DNA of 64,000 bases from Delphinapterus leucas. Lineage: Eukaryota > Chordata > Mammalia > Artiodactyla > Monodontidae. Position 1 is the first letter of the stretch; every line of letters starts with the position of its first letter. The DNA is taken from the NCBI RefSeq assembly GCF_002288925.2, contig NW_022098001.1:5193478-5257477 (forward strand), read 5' to 3'. Positions 10,881 to 22,344 of this stretch are shown piece by piece. The translations under genes were made by a program, and so were the position numbers. A model generated the notes under the pieces. It saw only the letters and a list, made by a program, of their open reading frames with translations. It made no database searches and was not told the origin of the DNA.

Positions 10881-11935
10881 GTTCTTTGCCTAGACTGAGC
10901 CTCACTTTATTTCTTTTAGTGCAGAGAGTAGGAAATTGCAGGACTCCAGAAGCCAAAGCCAAGGAAGTCTTCTTTCCCTTTATTTCCCATCCGAGAAAAC
11001 GCTATGGAAATTCAGATATTACCCTCCCTGCTCCCATCTCTCTGCCAAAGTTGGACTACTTTGCCGTCTGGCAGTCCCAAGCCTCGAAACTGGAACAGCT
11101 TCCTTGGTCAGAGAGAAAGACCCAGAGGAGTTTGCCTGCAGCCCTCATACGACTTTGACAGGATCTGGCAACTGCTTTGAAGGCAGAGGATGTTCTGGCC
11201 CTTTAATAGATTCCCAAGAGGAAATGCTGGACCAATGGAGACAGCCAGTCATATCTCTCTCCCATCGTTTGGGATATATTTATTTTTTGTTGTTTTGTTC
11301 TTTAATAGAGACATGGCAATCAAACTAGCATACTTTTAAACACAGAGACTTTTCCCAGGAAATTTGCAAACACTGCATGTTTTCTTTCTTACTACATATG
11401 GTCTATCTTCTGGGAAAGGACACAAGGATCTTTATAAGAAAAGCAACAATCGCCACAGCCTATTAACTCTGCATTCTAGAAAAAAGAAAAAAGTAGAAAA
11501 GAAAAAGAAATTACATGGTGAGTATGTGTGGTGGGGATGCTTAAAGCTCATGAAGAGGTTTTTACCACAGGGGCTAAATAATAATCACGTGTTTCACAGG
11601 AGCACTATAAGGGTTTATTGATAGCAGTGTATGAATTCATAGCACCGTGCGCAAGCCCTTTGTGCTTAATAGGTGGTAGTGCCCTTCTGCCCCTTTTCCG
11701 TATATTCATATCAGAATGCTGTCTAGTGAAGTTGAATACTTCACCAGCTCTAACATGTCTCACTGTCCCTAAAAAATGGGGGAAAACATGATGATGCCCT
11801 TTATTTAAAAAGCAAGCAAGTGTGGGGGTGAGGCAAGGGCTGTGGAAACAGGATTTGTTTTCTCTGTGGACTGGTTCCAATGCATGCACATGGTGTCACA
11901 TGGACAAGTTAGAAATGTAACTGGTGGAAATAGAG
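10881..11935. other. Unique sequence, no gene seen
   Basis: Open frames of 85-130 codons at 10886-11328 overlap on the same strand in different frames and lack recognisable domains. An A-rich stretch lies at 11479-11512. Confidence 0.5.
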
Positions 11936-11939
11936 CTAT

Positions 11940-12200
11940 TAAGACATCTTTGCAACTATAGAAATGATTAAATTATTCTTTACTGACAGAGGAGCAATTA
12001 AATGAATTATGATACATCCCTACTTTAGAATACCGAGCAGATGTTACCAAGAATGAGATAGAGCTTGATGTAGAAATTTGATCCTACTTAACACATATAT
12101 GTATGACATATGTATGATATGTATGATATACATATATGGTTACACGTATACATATACATAATATACACACATGGTATATGTATGCCTATATGCTTGTGGG
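11940..12200 (+). mobile_element. Old L1M-type LINE 3' fragment with (TATG)-rich expansion
   Basis: 'aatgaattatgatacatccc' followed by 'ccgagcagatgttaccaaga' recalls the L1 3' motif 'tatgcagctgttaaaaagaa'. It passes into TATG/TACA-type simple sequence at about 12093-12185. Confidence 0.6.
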
Positions 12201-12644
12201 ATAAGTGTGTTTACCTGAAAGGCCACAATTCAAGCAGTTAAATATAAAATATTTGATGAAAGGAGAAAAGTGGATATTCACTTTTTATGCTGTGCATGTG
12301 GCAGAAACATTTAATTCTCATTGACTCTTATTGGCTATCCATATACTTCTCCAGTTTTCCATTTTCCCATGCATTTTGGTGGAATTGTGTGACTGGTTCC
12401 TGCCCATGAAACGTGAGCAAAAGAGACATACATCACTTTCTGTCTGGGATACTTAAGTTGTGAGTCCTCCAAGCAATTTTCCTGCCACAAAATGGAAGCA
12501 GCCTGGATCACTAAGTTCCCATGCAGGACCGTTTGCCGGGCACTTAACTTGAACTAGAGATGCAGTGTGAGAGTGTGAGCGTATGTACTGGGGGAGGGGG
12601 CTGACTGTGTAAAGTCACGGAGATTTAGGAGTTAATTAACGTAA
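12201..12644. other. Possible unidentified ancient repeat
   Basis: 'tggttcctgcccatgaaacg' and 'cctgccacaaaatggaagca' have the flavour of an MLT/MER-type repeat, but I could not match a family. No coding signal. Confidence 0.3.
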
Positions 12645-13205
12645 CATATTCGTTATCCGTTGGACATAACCAATCTCCCCCACCCCTCCAAGCTTAGCAG
12701 CTAGAAGAAACAAATATTTATAATCTCACTGCTCAGGAACTCAGGAGTAGTCCTCACTGAGGATCACTCATGAGGCTGCAATCAAAGTGTTGGCCAAGGT
12801 GTAGACATCTCAAGGCTCTACTGGGGCAGGAGAATCTTCTTCCAAGCCCACTTATGTGGCTGTTGGCAAGCCTTAGCTCTTTGATGGCAGTTGGCCAGAG
12901 ACATAAGTGGCCTCTCCATAGGGTTGCTTAAGGCAAGGCAACTTGCTTCCCTAGAGTGAGAGATTTAAGAGAGAGAGAGAGCACGAGAGAGAGAGAGAGA
13001 GAGAGAGAGCACGATCTCAAGATGGAAGTCATAGCCTTTTTATAACATAATCTCCAAAGTTGTATCGCATTACTTATGCTTGTTCTATTTGTTTGAAGTG
13101 AGTCACTAAATCTAGCCCACACTCGGGAGGATGAGAATTTCAAGACTGTGACTACAGGTGGTGGCTCACTGGGGCCATCTCGGAGGCTGACGACCACACA
13201 CAGCA
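12645..13205 (-). mobile_element. MaLR-type (MLT1-like) solo LTR, antisense
   Basis: The plus strand runs 'gaaacaaatatttataatct' ... 'aaggctctactggggcagga' ... 'gcctctccatagggttgctt' ... (GA)n ... 'agtgagtcactaaatctagc' ... 'ggggccatctcggaggctga'. This is the antisense order of an MLT1-like LTR; the copy at 50999-51613 is of the same general family. Solo LTR only, with no internal retroviral genes. Confidence 0.65.
12966..13010. repeat. (GA)n microsatellite inside the LTR
   Basis: Two GA runs separated by GCAC, at about 12968-12981 and 12985-13010, grown from the CT-rich segment native to this LTR family. Confidence 0.93.
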
Positions 13206-15758
13206 TAGCCCAGTCTGCCCTGAACAATGCAGTATTCTCCTCCACTGCATGACATGTTTTTAAGCATGAGTTACTTTTATAATATAAAAACCAAACATTA
13301 AAACCTTCTTCTATACCATGTTTAAAAAAAAAAAAAAAGCTACCCAGCTAAAATCTCAGTTCCTTTCCCTTTAAAAAAAATAGTCACCTAATGCAAGAGC
13401 CAGATGGTAAGATTATCCATTTTGCATCTCCTCAAAGTAGCTCGTTACTCTCCAGTTTTTAAACACGCTTCTTGGAAGTGACTCATTTTATCCCTGCTTC
13501 ATTTGTACTTTTGTCACACTCAAGACATCTCCTTTGCTACCATCTACACTATTGGGAGGTCTCCTGAGCATTTTCTCCAGAACAAAAACTTTCCATTTCC
13601 TAAGTGTTAATTGTATAATGCAGCAGCCACTGAAGTGAAAAAACGAAGTGAACCAGATAGTAGTTCCCTTCTAAAGTCAGATCCCCAAAGCTTACACCAA
13701 GCTTTGGAGTTACTGCCCTTCGGTAATTAGCTTCAGATCTGCCCAGGGCTGCTACTGTATAGACACCTCACTGTTTACCCTCCTCTGTACCACAGCTCTT
13801 CAAAATTCTAAGATAATAAGGCAACAGGGAGATTAAGCTAAACTAGAACCTGTCAGCTCACCAAGCCAGTAGGATTTGGGTCAATCTTACAGGATTATCA
13901 CTCATCTCAGGTAACTGTCATTCTTGATGAAACAGGAAAGGAAGAAAGGAAGAAAGTGAGTATAATTACATAGTGAATGCCTTTAAATAAAAGGTAAGGA
14001 TAAAAACTTCAAGAGTTTTCCTCTATATTTGGAAAGACAGGACTAATAGGTCAAAGTCCAGAGACATCTTTGGTGAGAGAAAATTCTGAGGTAAAAATAA
14101 GCTGATATAGGAGACAGGATCTAGGAAATAAGATCAAATAGAATAGGAGGTCTTGGGGAGATAAGATTGGACCTTGATGGGGTCGTAGATTTCAACCTTC
14201 TAAATAGTAGTCTTCAAATCCCATCCATGCCATTTTGAGAGTGGACTTGCTTTGACCGTTGCACTCTGTTTAAGAGCTGGGTAGGATTCAAGTGAATCTA
14301 TCAGCATGGTAAAGTGGGCAAGTGAGGATAAATCATTTTTAATAGTTGCAGTTTGTAAAATAATGGGTCCTGTGGGAAGAGAGTGAGAAGTTTTTACCAC
14401 AGCTGGGTAGTCCCTATAATTTCCTCGATTTTCCTCTAAAAATCCCACATCAGCAATGTAATTGTCTGCCTCACTGTCTCCCTTCCACCCCAGATGGAAG
14501 AGAGAGAGAGCGTTGAAGAGAATAATAATGTGACATTCAATAAAGTATTCTCAGCAAAGCCCTGGGTCAGGCTGAGGAGTGGGGTGGAATCCAAAGGAGA
14601 AGGGAATACAGCACCACTTTTGGGCGCCGTCCTGGATTTCAGGAGGCCAGAGTGCCTCAGCGGAGCTCCCCAGGGCTGGGAGAGGGCAGATTTACAATGC
14701 TGGACTTGGTCACCATCCTTCTTTCAGAGCATCTTGCCTCATGTTTATTTTACTTACTGTCTTTCACTCAGGTTTCATTTGAAAGAGCTTGGAGGTAAAA
14801 AAGGAAAAACATTTTTTAAAGAGAAATTGTCTGGTGGAAAATCCATCAAAGATAGACATAGGAAAGGGGAAAATATCAAAACTAAAACCAGTAACAGGCT
14901 CGTATTCTGATAATGGCTCAGGATCTTCCAGGAGACATAAAAGCAGTTCACCTGGGCTTTCTGTATTTGCGTTGGTCCCTCAGGTCTTTGTACTCAGTTA
15001 CGGTTTATTATGGTAAAAGGATACAAAGCAACTTCAACAGGGGGTGAAATCCAGAGGACCCTAGTGCTAACTTCCCAGAGTATCTTCCAGTGGAGTCCCC
15101 TGGGACATACTTAATTCTTCCAGCAATCAGTTGTGACAACCCCTGCAAAGTTCGTTGGTCAGGGAAGCTTGACTGAGTTGAGGGGTCTAGTGTCAGTCAG
15201 GTAGGCCTATAGTGCCTGTGGGACTAATTGCAGTCACTGAAGCTCCAGACCCCAGAAGGAAATTGTTTGTACAAAATATCTAGATGAGCTGGTACTGTGT
15301 GATTGAAAGCCCAGAGCATGCAAAACACTCTTATCAGTCAGCGCATTCCAAGAGCTCAATTCCCAGGAACCAGCCAAGGGCCAGGCATGGAGCAGATCCT
15401 TCTTGGGAACGCGCAAGTTTTGAGCAATTTGGCGCTGCTCAGTTAACACTTTCCAGCACACTGTCCTGTGCAGCTTCCTCTGATAAAGACCGAAACGTAA
15501 TCACATTGGCCACACTTAGTGCAGGGGAGTCTGGGAAGGGTAATATTTACTCCAGGTGAATATACACCCAGCTAAGAAACAGGAATGCTACTCTTAAAAA
15601 GTTGGAAAGAGACCTGGAGGTGCCACATGGACCACTTGAGATGAGCTGGAAAAGTGGAAGTAAGAGACAGATCAAAGTCAGGGAAATACTACTACTTGAC
15701 CAATGATAATAAAAATAATACCATATTTTACATCAACCAAGATGCCATTAATTATGAC
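13206..15758. other. Unique sequence block
   Basis: No repeat family was recognised apart from short A runs at 13323-13337 and 13373-13380. Contains a 9-bp hairpin at 13685-13707 (see findings). Overlapping open frames at 14494-15016 (up to 138 codons) have no recognisable domain and no supporting splice context. Confidence 0.5.
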
Positions 15759-15935
15759 ACGTTATGATTTTTTTTTTTTTTTTCCGGACGCGCAGGCTCA
15801 GCGGCCATGGCTCACGGGACCAGCCGCTCCGCGGCATGTGGGATCTTCCCCGACCGGGGCACGAACCCGTGTCCCCTGCATCGGCAGGCAGACTCTCAAC
15901 CACTGCACCACCAGGGAAGCCCACGCTATGATTTT
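15759..15935 (-). mobile_element. CHR-2-type SINE lacking its 3' part, with poly(A) and TSD
   Basis: An antisense copy at 15772-15922. Unlike the other short CHR copies, its poly(T) joins directly to 'ccggacgcgcaggctcagcg'. The roughly 60 nt that normally lie between tail and this point ('gcggtac...gagcacaggct') are missing. The 5' part is complete. TSDs acgttatgatttt (15759-15771) and acgctatgatttt (15923-15935) differ at one base, so this was a genuine insertion event. Confidence 0.93.
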
Positions 15936-15984
15936 AATACTGCTAAGAAAAGGGAGAAATGCTGCCAATTAAATAATGACATAA

Positions 15985-17275
15985 TGTTTTCACTTTACCT
16001 ATTTATCGAAAAGCATGAAACCCATAAACATAGCTCAGTGAATTTTCGTGATGTGAACACACCCATGTAAACAATACTCTGACCAAGAGCTAGAATACTG
16101 CCAGATCCCTGGAAGACCCTTAGGCCTGTTCTCAGTGACTACCTCCCTCCAAAGGTAACCATTATCCTGGCTTCTAACAACATGGATAATTTTTAGTTAA
16201 TTTTGAATTTTATACACATGGAATTGTACATTATGTGCTCTTTTGAGTCTGACTTTGTTTGCTCTACATTATGTGGACAACATTCACCCATGTTATTGTA
16301 CGTAGCTGTAATATGGTCATTCTCATTGCTGTATGGTACTCCATGCATGAATATACCACGTTATAATTATCCATTGCATTATGAATGGGTGTTCAGGCTA
16401 TTTACAGTTTGGGGATACTACAAATAGTGCTGCTGTAAACATTCTTATGTGCTTTATCTGATGGACATTTAGATGCATTTCTGTTGGGTACATACATAGA
16501 GTACCTGGAAGAAGAACCATGAAGTCAGAGTAGATATGTAGCAGATGTTGCCAAAACAGGTTCCAAAACGGTTGCCCAACTTACAGCCCCACCAGCAGTG
16601 TGGAAGGATTCCAGCTGCTCCACAACCTCACAAAAGATATTGTCTTTTTTTTTTTTTAACCATTCTGGTGGGGATGTAGTGTTATTGATCATGGTTTTAA
16701 TTGCATTGTCCTGATGACTAATAAAGTTAAGTCTTTTTCGTATGTTTCTTGACCATATCTGAGATATGGCCATGCTTTCCTAATCTGAGATATGGCCATG
16801 CTTTTGCCCATTCTTCCATTTGAATATCTGTCTTATTATTGATCTGTAGCTCCTTTATTATACGAAATACAGCCCTTTGCCAGATACTCCTAGGGTAAAT
16901 ATTTTCTCCCACCTTATAACTTGCTTCGTCATTCTTTTAATGGTTTGTCTTGCTGAAGAAAAGTTCTTAACGTTAATGTAGTCCAATGTATTTATATTTT
17001 TCTTTAGAACTAGAGCCTTTGAGGTCCTGCTTAATAAGTATTTCCCCAACCCAAGCTCATGAAGATGGTCTCCTGTGATATCTTTCAGTAGTTGCATTGT
17101 TTTATCTCTCACACAGATGCCACAAGGCATCTGAGGTTGATTTGGGTGATAGACAGAGGAATGTGGACATCCCAGTGACCAATGCTCACATCCAATTGAT
17201 TCAGAGCATTTTTTTAAAAGACCATCACTTTCCCACTGTACTGCAATGTCACCTTGTCATAATCATCATTTAAAA
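15985..17275 (-). mobile_element. Old L1M LINE 3' region, about 1.3 kb
   Basis: The antisense L1 3' region is collinear on the plus strand: 'cagtgaattttcgtgatgtg', 'aaaggtaaccattatcctgg', 'gtatggtactccatgcatga', 'caccagcagtgtggaaggat', 'tttgcccattcttccatttg', 'gccagatactcctagggtaa'. The frame is broken in many places. It carries a 26-bp-period tandem duplication (16757-16804). Confidence 0.8.
16757..16804. repeat. Tandem duplication, 26-bp period
   Basis: The segment atctgagatatggccatgcttt recurs 26 bases later (16757 and 16783) without mismatch over 22 bases. Each unit also contains a near-palindrome, ccatatctgagatatgg in the first copy. Confidence 0.95.
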
Positions 17276-18120
17276 ATTGTTTTGTTATTGAAAGAGCTCT
17301 TCTAGAATTACGTTTGATAAAACCTATTACATATCACTGTTTTGCATTTAAACAAAATGCAAAAGGAAAACAAAAGCAAAATAAATAGATTAAAATATTC
17401 CTAAAACTTTCAGTCATTCAGACTATGACTATTTAACTTTTCAACTCAGCTGTTGATGACTGTTTTTCCAGAAAATGTGGTCCTCTGTGCCATCAAGAAC
17501 GCTGGCAATGCAGCAAAAGAATGCTCCATTGTTGCCCCAGGATTTTCTGCACACTTTTATTTCAATGTGCAGAAAATGACATTAAACCATATTAGCCAAA
17601 GCCACGGTGATTTTAAGATACATCCTGATTTCAGAATTGTTAAAATGTGAAAATATGGGTGGCTTAAAAATCAAAGAAGTATAGTTTTTGTCTTGGGTCA
17701 GGCTACCAGAAACCTGAAACAGACATTCAAGTGCATGTGAGGAAGTACTTTATGGAGGAAGTGCTTTTTAGGGAGAAAAAATATCCCATAAGGAAGGGAG
17801 AGAAGCAGGATGGGAAAGGGAATGAGCTAAGCAAGAATGTGATCTCGAGAGATCACATTGCCTGCTCCATGCTGGGAAGTGAAGGAGGGCAAAGGGGGCG
17901 GGGACGGCCTGTAGCCTTTTGTAACCCATGTCAGTCAATCACTGGCTGCCAGCATCAGAGAGCACGGTGTGTTGCAATCTCCCCTTCGAGTTTCCTCTCT
18001 CTTGACAAGAGCAAGTCTTTAAAAAAGGGATTAATTGTGATCTTTCAGCATTAACACTGAAAACAGCTGGAGGATGGGTACATGGTAAAAGGAGTATAGG
18101 CTGGGCACCAGTAGTGTTCA
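17276..18120. other. Unique sequence with two strong inverted repeats
   Basis: No gene was recognised. Holds a 12-bp-stem hairpin (17542-17577), a near-perfect 24-bp palindrome (17836-17859) and a GC-box-like GGGGGCGGGG (17894-17903). The GC content rises over 17880-17910. Confidence 0.5.
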
Positions 18121-18124
18121 CTAC

Positions 18125-18705
18125 AGTCATAATACCTAAAATTAACTGAGCACTTACTACGTACATAACAGGTATTCTCCCCCTCACCTTTTTTTTAAAA
18201 TGAATTTATTTATTTATTTTTGGCTGCATTGCGTCTTTGTTGCTGCATGCGGGCTTTCTCTAGTTGAGAGAATCTAGTTGCGGCGAGCAGGGGCTACTCT
18301 TCGTTGCAGTCGCGCAGGCTTCTCATTGCAGTGGCTTCTCTTGTTGCGGAGCATGGTTTCTAGGCGGGCGGGTTTCAGTAGTTTGGGCACGCAGGCTCAG
18401 TAGTTGTGGTTTGCGGGCTTAGCTGCTCCGTGGCATGTGGGATCTTCCTGCACCAGGGATTGAACCCATGTCCCCTGCATTGGTAGGCGGATTCTTAACC
18501 ACTGTGCCACCAGGGAAGTCCCACACTCTCCCCTTTAAACAAATGAGGTAACTGGAGTTTGGAGAGGCCAAAGGTGCTGATAAATGCTCACCATTAAAGG
18601 TACGTGGTGAAGTACCAGGGCCACACAGGTAGTCAATGGCAGAGTTGAACACAGGCAGTTAGATTCCAAGGCCCTTGCTGTTAATTTCTATACTGTATCA
18701 CTTCT
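18125..18705 (+). mobile_element. MIR SINE split by a CHR-1 SINE
   Basis: MIR 5' part at 18125-18190 ('aactgagcacttactacgta'); 3' part at about 18535-18705 ('aaatgaggtaactggagttt' ... 'ccacacaggtagtcaatggc' ... 'gaacacaggcagttagattc'). The two halves are collinear with one MIR, separated by the younger antisense CHR copy. Confidence 0.8.
18191..18522 (-). mobile_element. CHR-1-type SINE inserted in MIR
   Basis: An antisense long CHR copy with T/TTTA-rich tail, 'ggctgcattgcgtctttgtt', 'gttgcggcgagcaggggcta', and 'ccaccagggaagtccc' at the end. It carries an extra duplicated segment around 18262-18280 ('ctagttgagagaatctagttg' type repeat). TSDs are too diverged to define cleanly (ctccccctcac versus cactctcccc). 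Confidence 0.92.
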
Positions 18706-20624
18706 AAATAAACTCAAACACGCAGATAATCAAGTGCATTATTTACATGGTGGAAAGGAGAAGCCCCTTGGGTACTCAAAACTGGCCAAATAAGCAAGAC
18801 AGAAAGATTAAATACAATTTTAAAATGCTGATTATTTTTCCAAAGCCACAATTTTGTTTTGTTCTCAATCCTGTTTTCTTTAGATTTCCAGACAGATTCT
18901 CATCTCATCTTTGAAGCCAAGGGAGATTGATAAAAGTAATTAATACTTTACCAAGTACCTTTAATTGTAAGCATTTATCATCGCCTTGGGTTTAGCCCTC
19001 TTGGAGAGTTATGAGTTGCCCTCCAATGTTTTCTATGTAGAAGGAGCAGTTAAGGGCTTTGTCTTGGGATCATGGAAGATCTTTGCAATTCACATGACTG
19101 ATTTTCTTACTGTGGCAATGACTACTTTGGTTGTTTGTAATTTTAGTTTTCGTGAGTTCCCTTTGACATTCAAAACCATTTTCTTCCTACATTTCTTCAA
19201 CAACTTTAAATAACATTTCATAGGCACAGACAGAAGAAAGCTAAGAATCACCTTTGTGTTTATTTGATGGACTTGCCCTCAAAAGAAGCACAAAAGTTGG
19301 GTCTTTACAAAACTGCTTAGTCTCATATTAAAACATTCATCTCATTTTTTGGCCTCAACCAGTGCCGATTCATCCTCCTTCTTTCCCGTCCCTCCCTACC
19401 CTTCATAGCCTCATCTGGAAAAAGGAGGCAGCACGTTAAAGTGACCAGCCTCATGTAAACCAAGTCAACATATAAATCTGTAGCCTAAAATACAAACCAG
19501 TGACCAAAGAGGCTTGCATTAGAATCCCCAAATCAATTCCGGGATACCCCAGGCTTCTCTTACAATAAGCAATGCTAGCCCAAGATTATCAGGGCACTCC
19601 AGGGATTGTACTAAATCCCAACGTAGCTCTTCTGGTTACAGCTGGTAAAGATCCAGGCCCTTGTAACTAAGTTCATGCTTCACAACTGAGCCAACTGCTA
19701 AGCAATCTAAAACCCCCAATGTTTCCTTGATAGCACATATCAGAGGAAAAAAAAATGGTGCTAAATGTTGGCAGGAATGAGCACTGACAGTTGTCTGCGG
19801 GCAGAGTTTCATAAAAGCCAAGGCACTCTAAGGACAAAACTGATCTCCATCTTGAAAATTCTGTTTGGCCTTCAAATTGCAAGTAAGACATCTAGAGAAA
19901 TGTAACAACCCACATTTGTGCCTCAGCGCCTGCTGTTCAGCATTTTTCACCATGCTTAGAAAGAGTCAGGGTCGGGGCAGGAGGGATTGTTGTCTGCAGG
20001 ACAGCTCAATGTAATGATCAGAGGAGATAAGGTTGATCTCCAGTATCTGCTCACTTCCTCTTTTTAAGTGATTCTTTTCTTTATGCAGCCAGTGCCTCTA
20101 ATTCTCAAGGGTCACCTGGTACTCTGGACCTCATTTTCCCCTTTCTTTTGTGTGACAATCCAAAGAGATTTGAGCAGAAGTTAATGCCTCAACATAAAGA
20201 AATAGAATCCCTGATGGTGGTTTTGGGGGCAACAATGGCAGAACTTTTGGAGAGTAGAGGGGCCTTCAGGGTTCACGCTTATGATGCCGTATGGTCAACA
20301 TCAGTCACAGGAAAAACTCTGCTGATCTAGAAATTAATGGAGGTGAAGACTTTTAAGGAGTCTGAAATCCTCATCTCCTACTCATACTTCTGTGTTTTTC
20401 CAGCTGCCGCTGTTGTGTTTCTTAATCTTGGCATGAAAGAAGGTAGCTGAAGTTTGGATTCCCTAGTTGATGAATGTAGACCCATAAGAGTACAAGGATT
20501 TGCTTCCGGGTGTAAGGAAATGGAGCAGTGCTGAATTTTTTCACGGAGATTCAAATGAATCTAAGTGTCTTTGTTTTGTAAGCTAATAAACGAATCCCCT
20601 TGATCCTGGAATAAATGATTCCAA
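18706..20624. other. Unique sequence block
   Basis: About 1.9 kb without a recognised repeat or gene. Short open frames (60-75 codons) only. Confidence 0.5.
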
Positions 20625-20822
20625 TATTTATAGAGCACTTAACAAAATGCCTTTTCAAATATTTTCTCATTTATCTTTCCATAACTCCGTGAAATAGAAT
20701 GACCTGTGTGTCACCATCCCCACGTAGAGATTAACTGACAGGCCCACACCTATGTAAGAGTTAGTGGATGAGTCAGGGTACAGCTCAGTCTTCTGGCTTC
20801 AAGCCTGCAGTCTTTCCGCCAA
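20625..20822 (+). mobile_element. MIR SINE
   Basis: 'tatagagcacttaacaaaat' ... 'tctcatttatctttccataa' ... 'ccacgtagagattaactgac' ... 'ctggcttcaagcctgcagtc' follow the MIR order over about 200 bp. Confidence 0.72.
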
Positions 20823-21489
20823 ATCTCCCTGATTTGTAGGGTAACATAAGGACTCAATATTTGTGCTTCTAGCTGTGATTCTGAGATTTGAGCACATACT
20901 GAAATCTGTGACAACAGTTACTTCATCTTCTGTTTTTACGAGCTTGGTTTTAGAGATTGGTTTGTCGACCAGTCTATTCAACTAATTTCATGGGTCTCCA
21001 CAATTTTTCTTCCTAGAGCTATTGGGTTTTGCCTCAGTTGGCTCAATTGATTCCCCCTGTCTTCTGTTAAAACACACAGATGAATGATCTCTTCCACCTG
21101 GGAAAGCAGTAACGTGAGTTGTTGAAATGACACAAATGAGATAGAGCAAGGGGAAAACAAGACAAAAAATCTTTTTTTATTACCTACAACTCAAAGGAGA
21201 CTGCTTTTATGATAAAACTACTCTGAATAGCTTCTTTAAAATCCTAGTGAACAACAGTGAGAGATTATTTTAGTGAAAGGGCCATTTTGAAGAATTCAAG
21301 AGCAGACATGAAAAGCAGAGTCAAATCCAAGGAAAAATATGGTTGTTATGGGAAGTAAGCTGGATAAGCCATCCTTTCCTTCTTGGAAATCCTGACTTAG
21401 CTAATGGTTAGTATAGAAAACAAGCGTATTCTATGCTTCATCAGTAGAATGCGTGCTTCACAAACAGAAAAGAGAAACATCCCCACCCT
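20823..21489. other. Unique sequence
   Basis: No repeat family or gene was recognised. Confidence 0.5.
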
Positions 21490-22005
21490 CAGAGACAGAC
21501 AATGAACCAGAAAGTAATGAATAATTCAACCTGATAGTGTGTTACTGCTGTGGAAGAAGAAAAAGCAGAACAAGGCATGAGGAATCAGGAGTGCTAGTAT
21601 TTACGGCTTGCAATTTTAAACAGGGTGATGGGGTAGGCCTCAGTAAGAGAGTGATACTTAAGCGAAGACTTGAAGGTGTGATGGTTAGCCAGGAAAAGCC
21701 AGTGCAAAGGCCCTGAGGCAGGTTTGAAGAAGAGCAAGGAGGCCAGTGTGGCTGGAACAGAGAGAGCAGGGGGAGGTGGAACAGCAGGTGAGGTTCAAGA
21801 GGAAATGAAACCTGCCTTTGCCGGGCCTCAGAAGCCATTGCAAGGATTTGGGCTCTCACTCGGTGAGAGCCACGCCTACATGTTTCTGAGGAGACAAGAG
21901 GCGCAATTACCCCGGATCACTCTAGTGGCTGTGTTAAGAATACCAGGGAGAAAGGGGAGAAAGGATGAAACTGGGGAGACTGGTTTGGAGAACACAATGA
22001 ATTCT
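21490..22005 (-). mobile_element. L2 LINE copy, antisense
   Basis: The plus strand shows the L2 antisense blocks 'gtgcaaaggccctgaggcag', 'aaggaggccagtgtggctgg', 'gccattgcaaggatttgggc' and 'ggatcactctagtggctgtg' in the expected order. Diverged, with no coding frame. Confidence 0.78.
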
Positions 22006-22344
22006 TAATCTTTTCTTTTGTAGTCTAGATATTGCTGATACAACAAGTTTTTATTACTCCATTTTATAAATTTTTCAAAAATGGTCTAACATCTGCCTTA
22101 GAATGTGGAGATACTTGGAATCCACTGTTCTCAGCTTTGAGACTTCAGACAAAACCCAAGACAGGAAAAGTCCCATTTTAACCCCCTGGTCCACTCACCT
22201 TATGTTGCTGGAAAGGGCTTCTCCTCTGGGGCCTGGCTATCCCAAGAGGCATTGCCCCTAATGTGTGCCAGCTGCAGGGGTAACCAGGTGATTTCAGAGT
22301 CAGCAAATCTCACTCTACACAGGCCATAATCACCAAGGCCCTAA

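Noticed and set aside
13323..13337. Poly(A) tail of a processed pseudogene
   Set aside because: The A run is preceded by AT-rich unique sequence with no gene similarity, and no flanking target duplication was found.
14494..15016. Overlapping plus-strand frames of 67-138 codons
   Set aside because: Three different frames are open over the same DNA, none with a domain or bias suggesting selection.
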